Assembly (NCBI RefSeq): GCF_002931555.1
Contig: NZ_PSTZ01000001.1
Location: forward strand, 310,001 to 374,000
Length of the DNA stretch: 64,000 nt
Reading direction: 5' to 3'
From: Pseudoclavibacter sp. RFBB5
GTDB taxonomy: Bacteria > Actinomycetota > Actinomycetes > Actinomycetales > Microbacteriaceae
Positions 1 to 8,510 of this stretch are shown piece by piece. The position numbers and the translations under genes were made by a program. A model generated the notes under the pieces. It did not search any database. It saw nothing but the letters and a program-made list of their open reading frames with translations, and was not told the DNA's origin. How positions within the stretch are numbered: the first letter of the stretch is position 1; every line of letters starts with the position of its first letter.

Positions 1-2
1 TC

Positions 3-125
3 GGCGCCGAGGTCGAGGTCGACGCGGAGACGCGGGCGCTCCTCGACGCGCCCCAGCGGGTCGTCGAGCTCGACGACGACGAGCAGCTCCTGCGCGACTT
101 CATCGCGGAGCGCGTGCTGCGCTAA
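3..125 (+). CDS. 3' end of an unidentified gene
   Basis: Only the last 40 codons of this gene lie in the window; it enters from the left edge and stops at TAA 123-125. The visible tail is acidic, with a run of Asp/Glu before a short helix-like end (DFIAERVLR). No domain can be named from this fragment. A GCATGCTC hairpin follows about 30 nt after the stop and may end its transcript. Confidence 0.6.
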   Translation, partial: GAEVEVDAETRALLDAPQRVVELDDDEQLLRDFIAERVLR

Positions 126-154
126 CGCCCAGCCCCATCCGGGCGTAGACGGAT

Positions 155-194
155 GGAAAATGCATGCTCCTTGCACCGGGAGCATGCATTTTTC
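155..194. terminator. Intergenic hairpin with GCATGCTC arms
   Basis: Positions 157-170 and 179-192 form a perfect 14-bp stem (AAAATGCATGCTCC) around an 8-nt loop, extended by a G-T and a G-C pair. The 3' arm ends in five T residues, so it can serve as a terminator for the gene entering from the left. The facing gene at 259-831 also ends nearby. A close relative lies at 24286-24319, so this may be a dispersed element. Confidence 0.7.
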
Positions 195-258
195 GTAGGT
201 CTGCGCCGCAGCGGGCGGGTGCGGGAGGCAGTCGCGCGCGGGAGCGCCCGCGAGCCGC

Positions 259-831
259 CTACTTGTAGTGGTGCTCCCCGCGGGCGGCCTTCTCGACGAC
301 GTCCTGGATGCGCGCGGCGCGGATCGCTGGCGTCTTGATGCCGGTGATGCGGAAGATGACCTGGAAGCGCTCCTGCTTCTTCATCGCCTCGAAGAAGGCG
401 AGGGCGGCTGGGTTCGCGTCGAGTGCCGCCTGCAGGTCGGCGGGCACCACTGCGTCCTTGACCCGGTAGGCGGCGTCCCAACGGCCGTCGGCCTTCGCCC
501 GCTCGATCTCCGCGAGGCCGCCCGGTTGCATCCGCCCCTCTTCGATGAGGCGGGCCACGTGCCCGACGTTGATCTGCGACCACGGGCTGTTCTTCCGCCG
601 TGGCGTGAACGCCTGCAGCATGTAGTCGTCGTCGAATCGCGCCGACTGGCCGTCGATCCACCCGTAGCAGAGCGCCACTTCGAGCGCCTCCTGCCAGGTG
701 ATGCCCGGCGCCTTCGAGAGCTTCTTGCGCAGCTTCAGCCGCACGCCGCCGTCGTCGGGGTCGGCGGCGAGAAACGCCTCCCACTGCTCGATCGTGAACT
801 CGTGGATGGGTTTGTCGGCAAAGCTCACCAT
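259..831 (-). CDS. YdeI/OmpD-associated family protein
   Basis: 190 aa, soluble, no signal peptide or membrane segment. The sequence matches the YdeI/OmpD-associated (bacteriocin-protection) family: an N-terminal helical part with a W-E-A-F-L motif, the signature CYGWIDGQ near residue 58, then FTPRRKNSPWSQIN, a family hallmark, and a C-terminal helical segment with NPAALAFFEAM. The biochemical role of the family is not established; in other bacteria it has been linked to stress and peptide resistance. The start at 831 begins MVSFADKP and gives the usual family length. It is a single gene, read toward the GCATGCTC hairpin, with a palindromic repeat upstream at 866-947. Confidence 0.85.
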   Translation of the reverse strand: MVSFADKPIHEFTIEQWEAFLAADPDDGGVRLKLRKKLSKAPGITWQEALEVALCYGWIDGQSARFDDDYMLQAFTPRRKNSPWSQINVGHVARLIEEGRMQPGGLAEIERAKADGRWDAAYRVKDAVVPADLQAALDANPAALAFFEAMKKQERFQVIFRITGIKTPAIRAARIQDVVEKAARGEHHYK

Positions 832-865
832 GCCGTCATCCTAGGAGGCCGTCGGACAGGCTGGC

Positions 866-947
866 GCTGTCCGACTTCCGTGATGGATGCGCCCCACCGA
901 CCACCGGGAACGCATCCGGGCCCGTTTCATCACGGAAATCGGTCAGG
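866..947. repeat. 82-nt palindromic intergenic element, copy 1
   Basis: Arms 866-885 and 928-947 are inverted repeats matching at 17 of 20 positions (inner part TTCCGTGATG), around a 42-nt centre. It lies downstream of the Nramp-like gene stop (1023) and upstream of the YdeI-like gene. Same 20-42-20 geometry as the copies at 4743, 4905, 20849, 27199, 27323 and 52312. Confidence 0.8.
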
Positions 948-1022
948 GCCCGCGCCCAGCAGAAAGCTGAGCACGGGCCCTGATCGTCGGCCCGAGCCGA
1001 CGAGGCCCTTCGCCTGCCTCGC

Positions 1023-2324
1023 CTACCCGGCGATGAAGCTCATGAGCAGCCGCACGGAAAGCGCGAGCACCGCGACGAGGCCGAGGATGCCGAACAGGTT
1101 CTGCCACCACTTGTTGCGCATCTCGCCCATGAGCGAGCGGCGGTTCGCCATGATGATGATGAGTGCCGCCAGGATGGGCGCGACCAGGATGGTGAGGGCC
1201 TGGGCGAGCACGATGAGCTCGACGGGCGAGGTCTGGAAGATGAGCGTCACCGCCAGACCGAAGGCGAGGATGAAGCCGCTCGTGACGCGGGCCGTGATGG
1301 TGTTCGCGGATCCACCCCTGCCGAACGCGTCGGACAGCATCGTGCCGCCGGCGATCGCGTTGGGGATCATCGAGGAGAACGCCGCTCCCGCGAAGCCGAG
1401 GGCGAAGATGAAGCCGCCGACGGGTCCCGCGAGCGGTTCGAAGATCGCCGCCAGGCCGGTGATCGAGGTCGCGGTCTCGGCGGTCTTGCCCAGGGCGCCC
1501 GCCGCGACGACGATGACGAGCCCCGTCATGATGCCAGGCGCGATGATGCCTGGGATCGTGTCGACCAGCGTCACGTCGCGGTAGTCCTCCTCCGTGCGGC
1601 CGCGCTCCTTCGTGCCGTAGGAGGTGTAGAAGGCGGCGTTGATGGAGAAGTTCGTGCCGACGAGCGCCACGATGAGCAGCCAGGAGCCCTCCGGTGCGGT
1701 CGGGATGAGCCCGCGGCCCGCCTCCGCCCAGTCGGGGTTGACGACGAACGCGCTCACGACGAAGCAGATCGCCATGAGGGCGACGATGCCGATGAGCACC
1801 TTCTCGATGACGTTGTAGATGCTGCGGATGAAGAGCACGGCCGCGACGCCGAGGGTGCAGATGGCGGTCCACATGACGGGCGAAGAGCCCTCGACGAGCA
1901 TCGAGAGTCCGAGGCCCGAGCCGACCGCGTTTCCCACGGAGAAGCACAGCGTGATGAGGAAGACGCCGACGCCGGCGACGACCCCGAGAGGCTTCCCGAG
2001 GTGGTCCTTGATGGAGGCGATGAGGGACACGGGCGATTTGATGCCGAGCCGCACGCTCATGTCGGTGAGGAAGATCATGAGCACCGTCGAGACGGCGATG
2101 ACCCAGATGAGGGCGTACTGGTACGAGCTTCCGGCCTGGACAGCCGTGGTGAGGTTGCCGGGCCCGAACTGCCAGGCGCCCGCGACGAACGCGGGTCCGA
2201 TGAGGGCCAGCTGCTGCCAGAAGCGGCGGCGAGTGCGGCGGGATTCGACGATCGTGCGGACTGCTTCGGTCGAGATGCGTGCGTGGCCGGTGCCCGGCGT
2301 CGAGTGGAGGCGGGTGTCGCCCAT
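1023..2324 (-). CDS. Nramp-family transporter with altered metal-site motifs
   Basis: 433 aa, about 11 hydrophobic segments, Nramp/SLC11 fold. The start ATG at 2324 has a good AAGGAG ribosome site. Canonical Nramp proteins carry DPGN in TM1 and a Met-Pro-His in TM6 as metal ligands. Here TM1 reads GPGN (residues 54-57), so the aspartate is lost, and the TM6 region reads GTNFSINA (223-230), without the Met/His. It is therefore unlikely to be a standard Mn/Fe importer. It is encoded downstream of the DapA-like aldolase, under a divergent LacI regulator, separated from the aldolase by 204 nt that hold a hairpin. This context suggests a carbon-source-linked role, either a different cation or possibly an organic substrate; that is inference. 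Confidence 0.8.
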   Translation of the reverse strand: MGDTRLHSTPGTGHARISTEAVRTIVESRRTRRRFWQQLALIGPAFVAGAWQFGPGNLTTAVQAGSSYQYALIWVIAVSTVLMIFLTDMSVRLGIKSPVSLIASIKDHLGKPLGVVAGVGVFLITLCFSVGNAVGSGLGLSMLVEGSSPVMWTAICTLGVAAVLFIRSIYNVIEKVLIGIVALMAICFVVSAFVVNPDWAEAGRGLIPTAPEGSWLLIVALVGTNFSINAAFYTSYGTKERGRTEEDYRDVTLVDTIPGIIAPGIMTGLVIVVAAGALGKTAETATSITGLAAIFEPLAGPVGGFIFALGFAGAAFSSMIPNAIAGGTMLSDAFGRGGSANTITARVTSGFILAFGLAVTLIFQTSPVELIVLAQALTILVAPILAALIIIMANRRSLMGEMRNKWWQNLFGILGLVAVLALSVRLLMSFIAG

Positions 2325-2494
2325 GGGGGTCTCCTTCGGGGAGTGCGGCTGATCGGATGCGGGGCATCCGGCCGCGAAGTCGTCATTGACTTGGGGGTCG
2401 CGCAGGTTGGGGGAACCGGCGCGACCGGTGCCGCTTCCGTGGCGTGCGTGGCGGCGTGTGTCGTCGATCTTCGAGCAGTCGACGTCAAGCGTAT

Positions 2495-2522
2495 GGGGCA
2501 GCGACCCTGTTGTCGCTGCCCC
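2495..2522 (-). terminator. Hairpin between the aldolase and Nramp-like genes
   Basis: GGGGCAGCGAC (2495-2505) pairs perfectly with 2512-2522 around a 6-nt loop, starting 6 nt after the aldolase stop. No T-tract follows on the minus strand, so it may attenuate or stabilise the transcript rather than fully end it. It would uncouple expression of the downstream transporter. Confidence 0.6.
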
Positions 2523-2528
2523 TGCCTG

Positions 2529-3464
2529 CTAGGAGGCGACCGTCACGCGGTCGAGCCCTGCGATGGCGAACGCCTCGGCGATCTCGCGGTCCGCGCCGTC
2601 CGCGAGTGGCAGGAGCGGGGTGCGGACGGTCGCGTGGTCGAGGATGCCGCGGTGCACGAGGCCCCACTTGAGCGCGACCGTGCCCTCCATGTGCGAGCCG
2701 CGGTGGTACACGTTCTTCGTGACGGGGAGCAGGCGCTCGTGGATCTCGTGCGCCCGGTCGTAGTCGTGCGCCTTGCCGGCCTCGATGAGCTCGACGAGCG
2801 CCTCGGGAGCGATGTTGCCGTAGCCGACGAGCAGGCCGTCGACGTCGAACATCGTGGGCAGCAGGTACTCGTCGTGGCAGGAGAGGATCTGCAGCTCCGG
2901 GTAGGCGGCACGGAGCGCGGGGATCTCGGTGTACCAGCGGCGCATGTTGCGGACGCCGTTCTTCGTCGCGAAGACGCCCTCCTGGCCGGCGATCTCGAGC
3001 TGCGTGTCGAGGTTGTAGCTGGCCTTCGTGTTGTCGGGGTACTGGAAGAGGATCAGCGGGAGTCCGCTCTCCTCGTAGACGTCGCGGTAGCGCGTCTGGG
3101 GCGCGCCGTCCTGGTAGCCGAAGCGCAGCCACCCGTGGGACGGGTAGACGAGGCCGGCGGACGCGCCAGCATCCACTGCCCGCTTGGCTTCCTCGGCGGC
3201 GACGGCGTTGCCCTCCTGGGTGATGCCGGCGACGATCGGGATGCGGGAGTCGACCGACTCGCGGAAGGCCGTGATGACCTTCGCCTGCTCGGTCTGCGTG
3301 AGGAACGTGCCCTCGCCGGCGTGGCCGAGGACGACGAGGCTCTTGACGCCGTCGACGGAGCCGAGCCACGAGCCGAGGCGCTGGATGGCGTCGTAGTCGA
3401 CGGCGCCGTCCTCGGTGAAGGGGGTGACGGGGGCGGGGGAGAGGCCGCGGAGATCGATCGACAT
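2529..3464 (-). CDS. Dihydrodipicolinate synthase/N-acetylneuraminate lyase superfamily aldolase
   Basis: 311 aa, TIM-barrel Schiff-base aldolase. The likely catalytic lysine is K168 in FATKNG and the partner tyrosine Y142 in FQYPDN. The GTTGE loop of true DapA is replaced by GHAGE (47-51), so this is not the lysine-biosynthesis enzyme; it probably cleaves or dehydrates a 2-keto-acid derived from a sugar acid or similar compound. The ATG at 3464 follows AAAGGAAG. It is first in a minus-strand unit with the Nramp-like transporter and divergent from a LacI regulator, with LacI-type operators in the shared 190-nt gap. The substrate cannot be read from sequence. Confidence 0.82.
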   Translation of the reverse strand: MSIDLRGLSPAPVTPFTEDGAVDYDAIQRLGSWLGSVDGVKSLVVLGHAGEGTFLTQTEQAKVITAFRESVDSRIPIVAGITQEGNAVAAEEAKRAVDAGASAGLVYPSHGWLRFGYQDGAPQTRYRDVYEESGLPLILFQYPDNTKASYNLDTQLEIAGQEGVFATKNGVRNMRRWYTEIPALRAAYPELQILSCHDEYLLPTMFDVDGLLVGYGNIAPEALVELIEAGKAHDYDRAHEIHERLLPVTKNVYHRGSHMEGTVALKWGLVHRGILDHATVRTPLLPLADGADREIAEAFAIAGLDRVTVAS

Positions 3465-3540
3465 CTTGTCTTCCTTTGCTCATCGTTGAGGTGGTGGGTC
3501 CCGGCCGTTGCGGGCTGGCGTTGCTTCTGGTCCTGTCAGG

Positions 3541-3588
3541 TGCAAACGTTTGCGGGAACGATTGCAAGTCTTGATGCAAACGTTCCCG
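3541..3588. promoter_or_regulatory. LacI-type operator cluster in the divergent promoter region
   Basis: GCAAACGTTTGC (3542-3553) is a perfect palindrome with the central CG typical of LacI/CcpA-family sites. TGCAAACGTTCCCG at 3575-3588 is a second site, and GGGAACGATTGCAA (3554-3567) a weaker one between. They lie 77-125 nt upstream of the aldolase start and 67-114 nt upstream of the LacI gene, so one regulator could control both directions. Confidence 0.8.
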
Positions 3589-3654
3589 GTGTCAACCCCC
3601 GAATCCTGTGCTTGCTGCCGGAGCGGTGTCAGCGACCGGGATACACTCCTCCGC

Positions 3655-4698
3655 ATGAGGCGAAACGACAGTGCTGTTGCCCCCGGAGCGGGCGAGCGCC
3701 GAGTCGTGACCCTCAAGGAGGTCGCCGCCGAAGCCGGCGTCAGCATCTCGACCGTCAGCCGCATCCTCGACGAGCGCACCGCGCAGTCGCAGTCGGCGAC
3801 CGCCGTGCGCGTCCGCGAGATCGCGAACGAGCTCGGCTACCGGCGCAACGTGTTCGCGTCCCAGCTCCGCCGCGGATCGACGAGCACGATCGGCGTGCTC
3901 GTGCCGCGCCTCAGCGACACGGTCATGGCGCTCATGTACGAGGCGGTCGAGCGTGCAGCGGCCGCGCGCGGCTACGTCGCGGTCGTCGCGACGACCGGCG
4001 ACGACGCCGAAGGCGAGCAGCGCGCCGCCCAGGTCCTCCTCGACCGCAACGTGGATGCGCTCATCATCGCCTCATCTCGACGCGTCGACTCCTTCCCCCA
4101 GTCGCTGCAGGAGTCTGGCATCCCGCTCGCACTCGTCCTGCGCACCGACGGTGTCAGCCCGTCCTCCCTCGGCGACGACGAAGTCGGCGGCTACCTCGCC
4201 GTGCGGCACCTCATCGACCTCGGCCACCGCGACATCGCACTCGTCACGGGTCCCGACTTCACGTCCAGTGCACGAGACCGCCTGGCCGGAGCGCTGCGGG
4301 CGGCGCGCGAGGCCGGCATCGAGATCCCTCCGCACCGCATCGCGGGCGACGGCTTCCGCATCGAACACGGCGCCGCCGCCGCCGAGCGCATCCTCGACGC
4401 GGCCGACGTGCCGCCGACCGCGATCTTCGCCGCGAACGACAACCTCGCCCTCGGCGTCATGGCCGCCTCGCACCGCCACGGCCTGCGGATCGGCACCGAC
4501 CTGGCCCTCGTGGGCTACAACGACGTCCCCTTGGCCGAGGCCCTGCCCGTGCCGCTCACCTCGGTGCGCACGTCGTTCGACCAGATCGCCACGACCGCGC
4601 TCGAGCTGCTGCTGACGCCCGGCGCAGGTCCCGTCATCCGCCGCGCGATGCCGACCCTCATCCCGCGCGCATCCAGCTGCCCGCCGCCGCAGCGCTGA
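3655..4698 (+). CDS. LacI-family transcriptional regulator
   Basis: 347 aa. The N-terminal helix-turn-helix reads TLKEVAAEAGVSISTVSRIL, and the rest is a periplasmic-binding-protein-like effector domain (IGVLVPRLSDTVMA onward, with FAANDNLALG and the VGYNDVPLA segment). ATG 3655 is chosen because it places the HTH near residue 17; the reading frame is open upstream but would add an implausible leader through the operators. It is divergent from the aldolase/Nramp-like unit and surely regulates it; the effector is probably a sugar or sugar acid. The gene is followed by two palindromic repeats before the convergent TetR gene. Confidence 0.9.
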   Translation: MRRNDSAVAPGAGERRVVTLKEVAAEAGVSISTVSRILDERTAQSQSATAVRVREIANELGYRRNVFASQLRRGSTSTIGVLVPRLSDTVMALMYEAVERAAAARGYVAVVATTGDDAEGEQRAAQVLLDRNVDALIIASSRRVDSFPQSLQESGIPLALVLRTDGVSPSSLGDDEVGGYLAVRHLIDLGHRDIALVTGPDFTSSARDRLAGALRAAREAGIEIPPHRIAGDGFRIEHGAAAAERILDAADVPPTAIFAANDNLALGVMAASHRHGLRIGTDLALVGYNDVPLAEALPVPLTSVRTSFDQIATTALELLLTPGAGPVIRRAMPTLIPRASSCPPPQR

Positions 4699-4742
4699 CC
4701 GCGGCTCCGTCGGACCGCCGCGGGTGCCGAGTTCGCCGCGGT

Positions 4743-4824
4743 CCTGTCCGGCATCAGTGCAATATGGCCGCATTTCGCCCCGTCAGGCCGTCGTTGGCGC
4801 GTTCTTGCACTGATGTTGGACAGG
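4743..4824. repeat. 82-nt palindromic intergenic element, copy 2
   Basis: Arms 4743-4762 and 4805-4824 match at 18 of 20 positions when one is reverse-complemented; both mismatches allow G-T pairing. Inner arm is ATCAGTGCAA, nearly the same as in the copy at 27199. The centre is 42 nt. It is 44 nt past the LacI stop in a convergent gap. Confidence 0.85.
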
Positions 4825-4904
4825 GTCGCCGCTCGGCGGCTGGGCCGACCGGCGCTCCGGGGCTTCGTGCCTCGTGCTCTGGCCCGTGCTCTGGCCCCGC
4901 CCCC

Positions 4905-4986
4905 TGTGGCCAACTTCCGTGATCGATGCGCGCCCGTGGCGTTCGTGGCGCCGTATGAAGGCGCTTTGTCCCGCAGCTTGGTCAGA
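4905..4986. repeat. 82-nt palindromic element, degraded copy 3
   Basis: The left arm (4905-4924) carries AACTTCCGTGAT and is almost the same as the left arm of the copy at 866. The expected right arm, exactly 42 nt further on (4967-4986), still matches at 12 of 20 positions. It lies just before the TetR stop at 4996 and looks like a decayed member of the family. Confidence 0.55.
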
Positions 4987-4995
4987 TGAACGTCG

Positions 4996-5559
4996 TTACT
5001 CGTCGAGGAGGTCGAGGAGCGTGCGGATGATCGCCTCGCGCTCCCCGTCGCTCGGAAGGAGCTTCGCGGCCTCGGGGAGGCTCTCGCGCGACTCGCTCAC
5101 GAACGACGTCGAATGGTAGAGGCCGTCGCCGAGGAGCTTGGTCATGTGGGCGACGAGTGGACTGCCGGTCGATTCGAGGATCGCGTCGTGCCACGAGCGC
5201 TCGAGTTCGAGCACGGCGCGGGTGGCGCTCTGGTTGCCGTTGCGGGAGAGATTCATGACGGCGAGCCAGGCGGTGTCGAGCTCGTCGCCGACCGAGCTGC
5301 TCATCTCGATGAAGTGGCGGACGGTGGTCGCGGCGTCGCCGTGCAGCTGGTCGGCGCTTGCTCGCGCCATGCCGGTGAAGCGCTCGATGAGCGCATCCGC
5401 CAGCGCCTCCTTCGAGGGGAAGTGGTAGATGAGTCCGCCCTTGGAGACACCCGCGATGCGGGCGACGGCGTCGAGGGTGGTCGCGGCGACGCCCACGGTG
5501 GTCAGTGACTCCTCGTAGGCGTCGAGGATCTTCTCTCTGGCGGAGCTCATGGCCGACAT
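4996..5559 (-). CDS. TetR/AcrR-family repressor of the adjacent efflux pump
   Basis: 187 aa. The N-terminal TetR HTH includes VARIAGVSKGGLIYHFPSK with the typical YHF/FPSKEAL end; the remainder is an all-helical ligand domain. ATG 5559 and ATG 5550 are both possible starts, neither with a clear ribosome site. It is divergent from the MFS exporter at 5605, and the 45-nt gap holds a perfect inverted repeat that is the likely shared operator. Inference: it represses the exporter and itself until a drug-like ligand binds. Confidence 0.88.
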   Translation of the reverse strand: MSAMSSAREKILDAYEESLTTVGVAATTLDAVARIAGVSKGGLIYHFPSKEALADALIERFTGMARASADQLHGDAATTVRHFIEMSSSVGDELDTAWLAVMNLSRNGNQSATRAVLELERSWHDAILESTGSPLVAHMTKLLGDGLYHSTSFVSESRESLPEAAKLLPSDGEREAIIRTLLDLLDE

Positions 5560-5574
5560 CTTACAGTTGCCAGC

Positions 5575-5594
5575 TATACCGGCTGGTCGGTATA
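5575..5594. promoter_or_regulatory. TetR operator, TATACCG-N6-CGGTATA
   Basis: A perfect 7-bp inverted repeat with a 6-nt spacer lies between the divergent TetR and MFS starts, 10 nt before the MFS ATG. The position would block the MFS promoter. Confidence 0.8.
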
Positions 5595-5604
5595 GTCGTT
5601 CTTC

Positions 5605-7125
5605 ATGACCACACTGATCGAACAGCGCGCAGGCCGGAAGGAATGGCTCGGCCTCGCGGTGCTGATGCTCCCCGTCCTCCTCGTGTCGATCGACAACACG
5701 GTCCTGAGCTTCGCCCTTCCCTACATCGCGCTCGACCTCAAGCCGAGCGCCGCGATGCAGCTCTGGATCATCGACATCTACCCGCTTGTGCTCGCGGGCC
5801 TCCTCGTCACGATGGGCTCATTCGGCGACCGCATCGGCCGCCGCAAGCTGCTGCTCATCGGCTCTACGGGATTCGCGCTCGTCTCCGTGCTCGCGGCCTT
5901 CTCCGTCTCCGCCGAGATGCTGCTGCTCTCGCGTCTGCTGCTCGGTGTCTTCGGCGCCATGATCATGCCGTGCACGCTCTCGCTGCTGCGCGGCATGTTC
6001 CACGACCGCGCCCAGCGCCGCCTCGCCATCGCCATCTGGGCGACCGGCTTCTCGGCGGGCACCGCCATCGGGCCGATCGTCGGCGGCGTGCTCCTCGAGC
6101 ACTTCCACTGGGGTTCCGTCTTCCTCATCGCGGTGCCGTTCCTGCTGCCGCTGCTCGTCTTCGCGCCGCTGCTCGTCACCGAGTCGCGCGACCCGAACCC
6201 CGGCCCCATCGATGTTCCCGCGATCCTGCTCTCCATGGCGGCGCTCGCGCCCATCGTCTTCGCCATCAAGCACACGGCGACCGACGGCCTCGACCTCATC
6301 TCGGTGGGCTCGCTCCTGGTCGGCCTGCTGTCCGGTTGGCTGTTCGTGCGTCGACTCCTGAAGCAGGAGAATCCGATCCTCGACATGCGCCTGTTCGCGG
6401 TGCCCGCCTTCACCGGTTCGGTGCTCGTGAACCTCGTCAGCGTCGTCGCGCTCGTGGGTCTGCTCTTCTTCCTGTCGCAGCACCTCCAGCTCATCCTCGG
6501 ACTCACTCCGCTGCAGGCCGGCCTCATGCTGCTGCCAGGGACGGTCATGATGATCGTCGCCGGCCTCCTCATCGTGCGCGTCGTGCGCCGCGTGAAGGTG
6601 CACATCGCGATGGCGTTCGGCCTCGGCCTCGCGTTCCTCGCCTACCTGTCGCTCGCGATCACGGGCGGCTCAGCGCCGCTGTGGATGCTCGTGGCGGCGT
6701 TCACGCTGCTCGCGGCGGGAATCGCGATCGCCGAGACGCTCTCGAACGATGTCATCATCGCGAGTGTCCCGCCGGCCAAGGCCGGTGCGGCGTCTGCCGT
6801 CTCGGAGACGGCCTACGAGGTGGGCGCGGTGCTCGGCACGAGCGTCCTCGGTGGTGTCCTGACGTCCAGCTACCGCTCCGGCATGGTCGTCCCGGAAGGG
6901 GTGACCGCCGAGCAGGCGGATGCGGCGCGGGAGACCCTGGCCGGTGCCGTGAACGTCTCGAACGAGCTCGAGGCGGGTGGCATGGCGTCGCAGGCGCAGA
7001 CGCTCCTCGACTCCGCGTTCCACGCCTTCGATGCGGGCAGCACCGTCACGTCGGCGGTCGGTGCCGTGCTCATGGTCGGCGCGATCTTCCTCGCGCTGCG
7101 CATGGTCAGCAAGACACCCGCGTAG
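5605..7125 (+). CDS. MFS drug exporter, DHA2 (14-TM) type
   Basis: 506 aa with about 14 membrane segments, related to SmvA/QacA. Visible motifs are D-N-T-V in TM1 (SIDNTVLSFALPYIA), GDRIGRRK as motif A after TM2, and SAGTAIGPIVGG as motif C in TM5, which marks proton-coupled exporters. The ATG at 5605 has no Shine-Dalgarno sequence and sits 10 nt after the TetR operator, so the transcript may be leaderless or nearly so. Likely exports cationic or amphiphilic drugs; the substrate is not predictable. It is followed by the palindromic repeat at 7186. Confidence 0.88.
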   Translation: MTTLIEQRAGRKEWLGLAVLMLPVLLVSIDNTVLSFALPYIALDLKPSAAMQLWIIDIYPLVLAGLLVTMGSFGDRIGRRKLLLIGSTGFALVSVLAAFSVSAEMLLLSRLLLGVFGAMIMPCTLSLLRGMFHDRAQRRLAIAIWATGFSAGTAIGPIVGGVLLEHFHWGSVFLIAVPFLLPLLVFAPLLVTESRDPNPGPIDVPAILLSMAALAPIVFAIKHTATDGLDLISVGSLLVGLLSGWLFVRRLLKQENPILDMRLFAVPAFTGSVLVNLVSVVALVGLLFFLSQHLQLILGLTPLQAGLMLLPGTVMMIVAGLLIVRVVRRVKVHIAMAFGLGLAFLAYLSLAITGGSAPLWMLVAAFTLLAAGIAIAETLSNDVIIASVPPAKAGAASAVSETAYEVGAVLGTSVLGGVLTSSYRSGMVVPEGVTAEQADAARETLAGAVNVSNELEAGGMASQAQTLLDSAFHAFDAGSTVTSAVGAVLMVGAIFLALRMVSKTPA

Positions 7126-7458
7126 TCGGTGGCGCCGGCAGCTGTCGCTCGCATCGCACGGACCCTCGGTGGCTCGTAGGGCTGTGCTGCCAGTCAGGGT
7201 GACGTGAGCCCCGAACCGGGCGTCGGACTCCAGATTCGGAGCCCCACGTCACCCTGACCGGCAGCGCCTGCGTGGCAGACCGACCCACATCGTCGCTCGT
7301 CAGAAATCGCGCGAGACACCCGGACCCGGTACTGTCGCTGTCGAGCCGTCTTCCAACGCAGGAATCCGCTTCTGCACTGAATCCGTTCCGCAGTGGGTGG
7401 GCTACTCAACCGTGATGGCTGTTTGCGTGTATTGCCACACCCAGAGGAGAACCAACGC
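7126..7458. other. Gene-free stretch between the exporter and pfkA
   Basis: 333 nt with no convincing gene. It holds the palindromic repeat at 7186-7265, and its 3' part must contain the pfkA promoter and leader, ending in a GAGGAGA ribosome site at 7444-7450. No clear -35/-10 pair or riboswitch was recognised. Confidence 0.6.
7186..7265. repeat. 80-nt palindromic element, GTCAGGGTGACGT class
   Basis: Arms 7186-7206 and 7245-7265 are 21 nt each and differ at one position. The inner arm is AGTCAGGGTGACGTG, and the outer end GCTGCCAG resembles the CTGTCCAA ends of the 82-nt elements. It begins 60 nt after the exporter stop. A second copy with almost the same inner arm lies at 21984-22062. Confidence 0.85.
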
Positions 7459-8487
7459 ATGAAGATCGGACTGCTGACCAGCGGCGGCGACTGCCCAGGA
7501 CTCAACGCTGTCATTCGTGGCAGCGTGCTCCACGGCATCAAGACCTATGACAACGAGTTCGTGGGCTTCCGCGACGGCTGGCGTGGCGTCATCGAGGGTG
7601 ACGTCATGGATCTTCCTCGCACGAAGGTGCGTGGCCTCGCAAAGCAGGGCGGCACGATCCTCGGCACCTCGCGCACGAACCCGTTCGACGGCCCCAACGG
7701 CGGTCCCGAGAACATCGCCGTCATGATGGAGCGCCACTCCGTGGATGCGCTTATCGCGATCGGCGGAGAGGGCACGCTGGCCGGCGCCAAGCGTCTCGCT
7801 GACGCCGGCATCCCAGTGGTCGGCGTGCCGAAGACCATCGACAACGACCTCCAGGCCACCGACTACACGTTCGGCTTCGACACGGCCGTGCAGATCGCGA
7901 CGGACGCCATGGACCGCCTCCGCACGACCGGTGAGTCGCATCACCGCGTCATGGTGGCCGAGGTGATGGGCCGCAACGTCGGCTGGATCGCGCTGCACTC
8001 CGGCATGGCGGCTGGCGCTCACGCCGTGCTCATCCCGGAGCAGAAGGTGCCGATGACGCAGGTCGCGGAGTGGGTTTCCGAGGTGCACCAGCGTGGCCGC
8101 TCACCGCTTGTCGTGGTTGCCGAGGGCTTCATCCCCGAGGGCATGGACGAGGTGCTCTCGCAGGGCACCGAGGTCTCCGGTCGGCCCCTTCTCGGCGGAG
8201 TCGGCGACTACGTGACTGCTGAGCTGGAGAAGCTGACGGGCATCGAGACGCGCAACACGACGCTCGGCCACATCCAGCGTGGTGGCGCGCCGACGGGGTT
8301 CGACCGCGTGCTCGCGACCCGTTTCGGCCAGTACGCCGTCGACATGGTCAACGGCAAGCAGTGGGGCAACATGGTCGCGCTGCGCGGCACCGAGATGCAG
8401 ACGGTCGCCTTCGAGGAGGCCCTCGACGGCCTCAAGACCGTCCCCCAGGACCGCTGGGACCAGGCGAAGATCTTCTTCGGCCGCTAG
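7459..8487 (+). CDS. pfkA: 6-phosphofructokinase, actinobacterial type
   Basis: 342 aa; phosphorylates fructose 6-phosphate in glycolysis, cytosolic. GGDCPG at 10-15 is the phosphate-binding loop, GGEG at 102-105 and PKTIDND at 124-130 are the phosphoryl-donor and catalytic loops, and D128 is the catalytic base. The combination of Gly at position 105 with Lys at 125 is that of the Streptomyces-type ATP enzymes; pyrophosphate-dependent enzymes have Asp at the first site. ATG 7459 is chosen for its GAGGAGA ribosome site; an in-frame upstream extension is not conserved in form. It stands alone, ended by a very strong hairpin at 8511-8554 facing the convergent DUF3817 gene. Confidence 0.93.
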   Translation: MKIGLLTSGGDCPGLNAVIRGSVLHGIKTYDNEFVGFRDGWRGVIEGDVMDLPRTKVRGLAKQGGTILGTSRTNPFDGPNGGPENIAVMMERHSVDALIAIGGEGTLAGAKRLADAGIPVVGVPKTIDNDLQATDYTFGFDTAVQIATDAMDRLRTTGESHHRVMVAEVMGRNVGWIALHSGMAAGAHAVLIPEQKVPMTQVAEWVSEVHQRGRSPLVVVAEGFIPEGMDEVLSQGTEVSGRPLLGGVGDYVTAELEKLTGIETRNTTLGHIQRGGAPTGFDRVLATRFGQYAVDMVNGKQWGNMVALRGTEMQTVAFEEALDGLKTVPQDRWDQAKIFFGR

Positions 8488-8510
8488 GCCGTCGGGTCGT
8501 TGACCCGAGA

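Noticed and set aside
2001-4922. 973-codon plus-strand frame across the Nramp-like, aldolase and LacI genes
   Set aside because: It covers three well-supported genes and an operator region and has no recognisable protein features.
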